From positions 1 through 15,000 of the forward strand of contig JAHBMJ010000077.1 in NCBI GenBank assembly GCA_018398765.1: 15,000 nt of DNA, in the 5' to 3' direction. Numbering within the stretch: the first letter of the stretch is position 1; each line of letters starts with the position of its first letter. Source of the DNA: Chromera velia (lineage: Eukaryota; Sar; Chromeraceae). A model generated the notes under the pieces. The model was not told the origin of the DNA and searched no databases. It saw nothing but the letters and a program-made list of their open reading frames with translations. Both the position numbers and the translations under genes were made by a program. Below, one piece after another: positions 1 to 7,601 of this stretch.

Positions 1-540
1 CAGGAATTGCATGTATACGATTCTACAGGTTTGCCAACCGGTGGCTAAACTGCTTTAAAGAAGTCTCGTACGTCCATTTGACTCATTTTCAAACTATAGA
101 GTTAATCGTCTAAACTTATCAGGCCTCAGTCATCTCAGACTGGTATCATGGCTTGCTGTGACTTTAAGTTTGCATCTTACCTTGTGTTTGAAACTCATGC
201 ATGAAGACCCGATTTTTGATGCAACCTGTACAATCGGCTATTCGGCTCCGAATGCATGCACCGATGCATGGCCGCGGCCGCTAATAGGAGCGGTGCATGG
301 GCCGCGCCGGCGCGTGCATGGCTGGCCCGGGCTGCATGGGCTGGGCCATGTATACAGTGCACTGGATATGCACAAGCCTCCAGGCTACTCCCAAAACATT
401 TGTTTTTATAACGTAAAAAAAAAACCACGCACCATTAGAATGACCTAAGGTATTAAAGACTAGTAAGAATTGGACTTTGGCTAATTAATCACTTTATTCA
501 ATCACATTCAATCACTTCATGGGATAATTAAATATATTCT
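1..540. other. Gene-free left edge with GC island
   Basis: No convincing coding region is visible. The ends are AT-rich, while about 245-355 is strongly GC-rich with palindromic sites such as GCGGCCGC and many TGCATG hexamers (annotated separately). The short open frames on both strands here arise from the GC island and show no recognisable protein features. Confidence 0.55.
198..338. promoter_or_regulatory. Cluster of six TGCATG elements
   Basis: The palindromic-core hexamer TGCATG occurs at 198-203, 253-258, 265-270, 294-299, 315-320 and 333-338, the copy at 253 extending to the full palindrome TGCATGCA. Six copies in 141 bases is far above chance for a hexamer. GCATGC-type sequences are known binding sites of some ApiAP2 transcription factors in apicomplexans; that they are bound here is inference. 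No gene start is recognised next to the cluster, so its target, if any, is unknown. Confidence 0.35.
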
Positions 541-1830
541 AATCACAAGTGACTAAACACCTTTGAGCTGCCAGACAAACAGAATAAGATGACCGGCAGG
601 CAAATGAAATCACAGAAGAATAAAAAAATCAATTCAGCGAAATTAAACGAAATGATGAATAGTACAGAGACAAGCAAATCAAAGCCAGACAGCGAGAATA
701 CGGGAAGACAGTCTGTCAAGAAAGTACAAAGCCGACAAGCTCTTCCAAACAAAATAGAGAGAGAGAAGTATAAAACGTGAACTCGCAGCAAACTTAACAT
801 CGAACAGCTAAGTCACTACCTTGCAGGAATGGACTGACTCTTCTTCCTAAGCCGCTCTCTGTCGCGTGCCAAAGGTCTCCTTACAGGAGGAAAGGCAAGA
901 CAAAGAAGAAGGTCTTAGAGAAGGTCGATAAGGGGAGCCACAAGAAGGCAACATCGAGACTAAAAAGAGCATGAAAAACGCCACCGCTCCGCGCACAAGG
1001 GCGTGAGTAGACGACTAGGAGTGAGAAGATAGAGATAAACGATATGAACACTACCCAGGAGATCAAATGATATAGAAGCATACGGCAGTGATGAAAAGTC
1101 ACCGGGAGGAAGAGAAGGATAAGGAAGTGGACGAAACCGATGTCGAAGCCAACGAGGCTCATGGAGACGGAAAGAGACATCGGGTTTCAGAGGGGCAAGG
1201 ACAACGACGACAGGGGTAATATGGACGTAGGCATCGTGATCTTTGCCATGGATGTAGGCATAGTGATCCTTGCCGTGGATGTAGACATACTGATCCTTAC
1301 CGTGGATGTAGGCATAGTGGATGTAGGCATACTGATCCTTGCCCAGGATGTGGCGATATAAAAGAGGTCGGAGACGGAGGAGGATCGCCTTGCATCCGAA
1401 CACGAACACGGAGAAGGACGAGACGGGGGTGAGGTGGATGTGGCGATGTATAGAAGAGGTTGGAGAACAAGGACATAGAGAGCATCTATAAGCATAGAGA
1501 CAAGGAAGACTGACATGAACAACATGAAGCACAAGATCAACGTAAAGCTCTTGAAGGATGAGAAAAAAGAGGCCACAGAGCACTCGCTCTGACCGGGATG
1601 ATGGAGGGCTCCAGAGGTAGCGGCCAGCCAGAGAGTCGCCACGAAAGAGAGATCGAGGTTCCAAGCAGGGACCAGACAAAGCGATTGCAGAATAGGAACG
1701 AAGCTATCAAAGAGACGGAAGAACAACACCGCTTTGAACTAAGGGGGACTTATGGAGAAGAGAGAACTGATACTCTAAAGGAGAGTCGTTAGGGATGCAT
1801 CAAAAGTAACAAACATGTTGCGGTTGAATT
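541..1830. other. Purine-rich stretch, no supported gene
   Basis: The plus strand is biased to A and G over most of this stretch. Open frames exist on both strands, the longest on the minus strand at 960-1679, but they overlap each other, are of low complexity, lack recognisable domains and partly consist of a translated minisatellite. A Lys/Ser/Asn-rich plus-strand frame at 589-780 and an Arg/Glu-rich one at 1598-1792 are also unrecognised. A decayed element or an untranslated transcript is possible. Confidence 0.4.
1221..1343. repeat. 27-bp tandem minisatellite
   Basis: Four full copies of a 27-bp unit lie at 1221-1247, 1248-1274, 1275-1301 and 1317-1343, with a truncated 15-bp copy at 1302-1316 and a diverged start of another at 1344. 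The unit begins (A/G)TGGATGTAGGCATA and ends CTTGCC. Because 27 is a multiple of three, every reading frame crosses the array as a nine-residue periodic peptide: DVGIVILAV-like on the plus strand and GKDQYAYIH-like on the minus strand. Confidence 0.85.
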
Positions 1831-2117
1831 GGAGCGTCAAAAGAGGGATCGCTCGTACCATGTGCTTCGCGAAAGTCCATAAAATTTTTTTTATCGAAAT
1901 GTTCCGATCGAAAATGAGAAACACGCCCCAGCTGAGGTGGCGAATGCTATGAGATAAGATCATGAATAAGTCGAGCGTGGAATCTCAATCTTAGAAAGGG
2001 GCGAATGCTATGTGCTACTTAAGCATAACTCGGCATAGCTAGAAAGAAGATAAAAATTAAATGAATTAGTTGTAGTTTAAAGTAGCACTAAACAAAAGAA
2101 AATCGTGTACGCCGCTT

Positions 2118-2195
2118 GCTTTCATGACTTAGTGGTTAGCATACAGTACTAACAAGCAGAAGGTCATGGGCTTAATCCTCGCTATATCCTTTTTA
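2118..2195 (+). repeat. tRNA-derived SINE-like relic
   Basis: The sequence contains a tRNA-type A box, TGACTTAGTGG at 2125-2135, and a weaker B box, GGCTTAATCCT at 2169-2179. They are 44 bases apart start to start, which is the spacing in a tRNA gene. The segment at 2166-2182 can form a T arm with four of five pairs (two G-U), but the acceptor stem at 2118-2124 pairs with 2183-2189 at only three positions, so it is not a working tRNA. A T run follows at 2190-2194. This fits a tRNA-derived SINE head or a tRNA pseudogene; copy number would decide. Confidence 0.45.
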
Positions 2196-2211
2196 AGTAT
2201 CAAAGAAAAGA

Positions 2212-2237
2212 GATGTAGGACGTAAACGTCCTGCATC
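2212..2237. other. Near-perfect hairpin, 12-bp arms
   Basis: GATGTAGGACGT at 2212-2223 is followed after AA by ACGTCCTGCATC at 2226-2237, its reverse complement except for one position that can pair as G-U in RNA. It lies about 20 bases downstream of the tRNA-like relic and its T run, so it could be part of the same repeat family. Confidence 0.6.
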
Positions 2238-3194
2238 ATACAGATGTTAGCGTGTCACACTTCGATCGAAATCACATGAAAGACTTCCGAAAGACTTTTT
2301 GGAAGACTATAATGAAATCAGATCGATCACCGAATCACAAGAAAGCTCCATGCTCCTGACACTGATCGAGTCTGTCCCTGGAGATCGACCTGAACCACTC
2401 CAGAGACATTAAACCCTGAAGACCCTTGAACCTCTGCAAGTACTCACCAGCGCCAACTCCTCTAAGTAGACCTTAACAGTTCCAACTTCCAACTTATTTG
2501 AACTTATTCTAATATGCAATTGAATTCAATTAACTATATCTAGCTAGCACTATATATATAGGTCGCTTGCTCTGAGTAACTCTGATGGAAGTTGCTCATC
2601 GACGGAGTTATCGCTCACTACATTCTATTAGATTCACATGCAATACTAGACGCAATACCACCTCTTCTACTATCTTTTACCCAACTAGCTACATCAAACA
2701 ATGCAAACTAGAATTTAAATACTAGATTGAGTGTGGCCGCAATATAATTTGACAAACCTGCATACTGATACAAAACTTTCTAACTTAATATGACCATTTC
2801 TTTTTTGAAGTCTAATATTTCTGACTATACTATCAAAAATGGGTTAGACACCATCTGGGCTGAGCCCCTGTAAAATTTAATTCAACCATAGCTTTACTTT
2901 AAACTACCTTAAACCATGCTAGCACTTAAGTGATTGTGACTAAGTATGCAAATATGATGATGATGTCATGATGACAATGTTGAATATATGGAGGCTGTTT
3001 AACAAATACGTAAAGGGGCATGTATAGGTGTACACGGGAGGCCGCCGGAGGCATATACAAGAACACAGATATATATGTAGGTACTACGTACTTAGCACAA
3101 CATAGTTCTACACACAGCAACATACTTACAGTAATATAGAAACACACACAAACTAACAGAAACAATGCTATGCATTCATTCATTACCATTAAAG

Positions 3195-3266
3195 CATTCA
3201 TTCATTCATTCATTCATTCATTCATTCATTCAGTCAGTCAGTCAGTCAGTCAGTCAGTCAGTCATT
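3195..3266. repeat. Compound microsatellite (CATT)9(CAGT)8
   Basis: Nine CATT units (3195-3230) pass directly into eight CAGT units (3231-3262) and a final CATT. The translated frames across it are only repeats of the array and are not a gene. CAGT is a permutation of GTCA, a tetranucleotide that also marks intron starts of the neighbouring cyclase gene, although there it is on the minus strand. Confidence 0.95.
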
Positions 3267-3819
3267 CAATAAATGATGCCAGTGTGTTACATCAATGCTT
3301 TCATTGTTCAGTGTTCATCAGGGCTTCATTAAACACCCACTTCTACATTCATCTGTTAATTTAAACTTCGCTCAAATGTCAGACAGAATACACGCTTCAC
3401 TTCACGAAATTAGATTAAAAACTTTCCGCATGGTCCTGTTTACCAAGTGTTCTGTCTCCCCTCACTCCCCCTTTTCAAAGTCCAAGAAGAAAAAGCGGAA
3501 AAGAGGAAACTGAGTGCGTCTGACAAAACGGCAGAAGAGAGAGGTGCACTCGCTCATTCAGGGAACTCTCCTTTTCCTTCGGACTGACCATTCCCTCTGT
3601 GCTTGAATTCTGTCTGGGTTCATGCACAGCCTTCAAAGTTTTTGTTCTCTTGCTCTCAGTCTCTCTTTTCCTTCGGGTTTCGTCTCACGAACTCTCCCCC
3701 CCCCCCTTCCCGTTCCTTCAGGCTGTCAGATCGATCTGGTCCATCCGGCCTTGCTTCTTCACTCTTTACACATCAGGCTCCATTCAAACTTCTCTCCTCC
3801 TCCCTCCTCCCTCTTCTCT
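3267..3819. other. Downstream flank of the cyclase gene
   Basis: This stretch lies beyond the stop codon of the minus-strand cyclase gene and probably includes its 3' untranslated region. It is pyrimidine-rich on the plus strand and has a run of 11 C at 3696-3706. No gene and no clear minus-strand AATAAA was seen. The overlapping plus-strand frames between about 3599 and 4029 overlap the last exon and are rejected. Confidence 0.45.
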
Positions 3820-5641
3820 CTACTTGGCCGTGAGGATTTTGAACCCTGCCCACGAGACTGGAGGCGTGTGGTCGTTGTCTGCAATGAACTGCAGCATCAC
3901 TTCGGAAGGTCCTGCACGGCACAGGCAGAAGGGATTGAGGGAGTGAATGCAGAGGGAGGGACAGTTCCTTCATGTTCTTTGGGAGAGTGGTATAGGAAGC
4001 AGGAACGAGGCAAGAAACAGTCCGAATGACCAGATCGTTACGGAAAATGAAAGGCTCAGAGCATCCAGAGCATCAGAAACTCTGACAGCAGAGGAGCAAA
4101 ACCAGAAACAAACAAACAAACAGACAGACAAACGACAAACAACAATCAAACAAACAAACCGACCATCATCAGGAATCTCGTCGAGGCACCTCTGGAAGGA
4201 CAGCTGCGCAGCGTCCCAGTCCCCATTCACGAAAGCCCTGAATCCCAAAGTCCAATTGGAAGAGAAGTCGAAAGAGAAGAATTCCCTCAAAAACACGAAA
4301 TCCAAGTCCAAACGGAAAATCGCGTCTGTGCCCTGAGCCATCAGGACCTCCACGGTCACATCCTCGGGAGGACGGAGTATTCCGATCGTGTGTCCCTCTG
4401 CGACTGGGGGGGGCGTGGGGGTCATGTCGAAGGTGTAGATGCCGATCGGCTTGTGGAGTCCCTTCAAGACCACATTGTCGATTCTCCTGCTTCGTTCCTG
4501 CAAAAAGAAAGGAAGAAAGAAAAAGAGAAGAATGAATGTCTATCTGCCGTTCTCTTCACTTTTTCTTTGCCTGCACGTTGTTCTTTCTCTCTTCCTTTTA
4601 TTGTGGTTTCCACTTTTTCCCCTCCTCCGCTCCTTCAACATCTCTTCAAGGTGCTACGTCTTTACAATTTCTCCCTCCTCTGTACTATCTGTAGACAGTA
4701 ATTGGTCTGCCGTCCAGGCAACGTGCCCTTCTGTTTCTGTTTTTGCGTTACCACCTGGAAAGGGTAAGCTGGTCAGACTTCAATGTTGACCAGTCTTCCT
4801 CCCTACATCTTGTCCTCGCGGCGCTTTCTCATCCTTTGTTTTTCTCTCACTTGGGGGTATTCCAACAGCCTCCATTTAAAACGCCTACGCACAAGAGGAA
4901 CGGAATGAGATGAGACCCCAACCAACCCAACCTGCCCCCCCACCTGCATGAATGCATTCGAATTCCTCCTCCTACCTGAGCAGAGGGCGCCAGATACTCA
5001 AAGAATTGTTCCGAGAAGAGCAACTGGACGCCGTAGAGCTTCGTTGCTGTCTGGAGGCGTGCTGCGGTGTTCACGTGGAGGCTCAGGTACGACGCCTCGA
5101 TCTTGAACTCGGACCCGATTGCACCCTCAATCGCCCACCCGCAGTGGAGTCCTGCCCGCACCTGCATTCAGACACAAAGATGCATTGATTGGTTGGCAAG
5201 AAAGGGTGATAGAAAAGTTGGATGTTCCTTGTGATGCATGTAGTTGAAATCTGTTCCCTTGTTTGGAGAACAGAGAGAGAGAGAGAGAGAACAAACACGA
5301 AGAGAGCGAAATGACCACTCCTTCATCCGCTGTGCGCAAGGCAGTTACGTGTCTCTTTCTCTTTTGTGTCTGACCTGGACAGTGTAGGACGAGGGGAACC
5401 TCGGGAAGATTTTCGGGTGTCTGCTGTACGTCTGGAGGTCCCCCGCCCTCTGCACCTCCATCATTGTCTTCACAAGGGCAATCAATGCAAAGTCGCTAGT
5501 CTCATTCCGTCTCCGTAACAGCTCCTCCTTCTTTTGGAAAAATTCGGGGGGCATGCCCTCGGTGTCAGAAGGCTCAACGGAACTGCATACACATGCACAC
5601 ATATACACTCATACATACATACGCATACCTACATACATCCA

Positions 5642-5679
<38 letters not shown>

Positions 5680-5701
5680 TAAAGACAGAGACACGGAGTG
5701 A

Positions 5702-5736
<35 letters not shown>

Positions 5737-5739
5737 AGC

Positions 5740-5776
<37 letters not shown>

Positions 5777-7570
5777 CTGGAGAGAGAGAGAGAGCGCAAA
5801 GACGAGATAGGTGTCTTCACGGTGCTTCTTGGCCACACTTCCTCCCCCTTTGATGCCCATCTTTCGCCATACGACCTCATCTGTTCTGTCACCCGGCACC
5901 CTCCCTCCCACCCTCCCTCCCTCCCTCCCACAACCCCGTGGATGGATGGGGGGACATCAAATAACAAAAACAAAAAGAACCCCTACAGTTTCTTTGACAA
6001 TCAACCCCCCAGGCCCTCCCTCTCCGCTTAATTTGTCCTGACTGACCCCAAATCATTCTTTCCCCCCAGGCCCTCTCTAAGGGGATGATTCTGAGCTTCT
6101 GCTGCCTTCACTGCCTCTGTCTGTTCCGCTGTGGCCACCATGAAAGAGGACCTGCGGGCCTGCACAGAATCCTTCCGGTCAGATGGGGGCACTCCGATTT
6201 CAGACAGACTGTCAAACGCTCTGCCGACATTCGGACTCGGAGGTACTGACAGGTTCTGTCCTTCCTTTGAATTGCTCTGACCACCTGCTGCACTGCCACC
6301 CCCCCCTTGTTGGGTGCCTACGGAGGACTTTCGTCGCAACGCTTCTTGAGCGGCAGGGGAAGCCAGTGCAGCCGCGGTCTCCTTCGTCATCGATGTCCGC
6401 TGTTGGGTTCCCTGTCTCCCTCTCCTCTTTTGCCCTGGCGTGTCGGCGTTCTTCTCCTGGGTTTGCAATCTCCGCAATTCCTCTTCATCCAACCTACTCG
6501 CCCTTCTATTTTTCCGAAACTCTTTGAAACATTCTTTGTCATGCAGGAGCCAGACCAGAAGAAACGTCGACCCCATGTTTTTATTTGCCGCGCCGTTCCA
6601 CGAATGCACACAGGAGTGAACAATCCGGGCAATCTTATTCACAAAAACCATCACCTCCTCCAACAGGCACTCTGTGACCTCCGCGAAGTGATTGATCTCC
6701 ACGAACGCGTACACGGCGTACACCTTCCGTCCATGGGCCATCAAGTCCAGCTTCCCGCTCTGACTGCTCATGTTCTCACCAATCACAGAAGCCCCCGCTT
6801 GGCCAAATCCAACCTGACGGAAGGAAGAAAATACAATTCAGCAAAGGAAAGGAAAACAGGTGAAAAAAACGTACAGGAGGATGTCTTGTCAGTCCAAACT
6901 ACTCCTGCCGACAATAATGTAGAAATTCAGGCAACCATTCAACTGTGAACGGAAAATAGACAGAGACACATGCTGAATTACACATAGAAATTGCTCTAGT
7001 GCGCCTCTTCCTATGCGTACCTGTAACAATCCTCCAATTTTGAGAATTGTGTTCTCCAGCATCGCCGTCTCCAACTGTCCAGACGAGTCGCTCTTCGGCT
7101 TCCCCCCTCCTTCCTGCATACAGTTACTCACATGCAGTCGCAAGTGCAAACAAGCAGGGGTGATAAACAAAGTCTAGTCACGTCAAGTCTAAAACAAAAT
7201 GGATTCCTTCTGCGACGCGGCCATTGCGTTTGCCATGAGAGCTTTTTGGAGGAGGAGAAGGGCTGCAAAGGAGAGCAAATACATGAACTGACAGACCAAA
7301 CTCGCACAGGCAGGCACAACACCCACGCACACAAATGCACAGGATCGCTGACTGACGGACTGAATGACTGACTGACCTGAAGGAAGTCGTCAAAGTCCTC
7401 ATCGTTCAGTTCCGGTTTCGCCAGAGGGTCGTCGGCTAGTTGCTTCACGATGCCGACCTGCAGGCAGAAAGAAGGAGAGGGTGGGTGCATCAAAGAAACA
7501 AACAAATCCATCGACATGCAACCCGATTCTTGCAGTGTCGCTACTATTAATATAACCACGAGAGACGCAG

Positions 7571-7601
<31 letters not shown>

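Larger units (their letters stand above)
1831..3174. other. AT-rich intergenic DNA
   Basis: No coding region is supported. It contains a 13-bp direct repeat GGCGAATGCTATG at 1939-1951 and 2000-2012, a tRNA-like relic and a hairpin (annotated separately), and AT-rich simple sequence. The remainder shows nothing I recognise. Confidence 0.5.

Noticed and set aside
960-1679. 239-residue minus-strand open frame as a gene
   Set aside because: Low-complexity Leu/Ser/Pro-rich translation of a purine-rich opposite strand, part of it a minisatellite; a second long frame overlaps it at 1187-1729; no recognisable domain.
2118-2190. Functional tRNA gene
   Set aside because: Acceptor stem pairs at only three of seven positions and the B box departs from the consensus.
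3195-3266. Repeat array as CRISPR
   Set aside because: Uniform four-base units without spacers: a microsatellite in a eukaryotic genome.
3599-4029. Several overlapping plus-strand frames
   Set aside because: They cover the last exon and last intron of the minus-strand gene; the pyrimidine-rich bias explains their Ser/Leu/Pro-rich translation.
5553-5973. Frames through the (CA)n and (GA)n tracts
   Set aside because: Translations are simple repeats (HTHT, SLSL, VCVC) inside intron 8.
6307-6948. 213-residue plus-strand open frame
   Set aside because: Lies opposite exon 8 of the cyclase gene, whose protein is recognisable, and has no features of its own.
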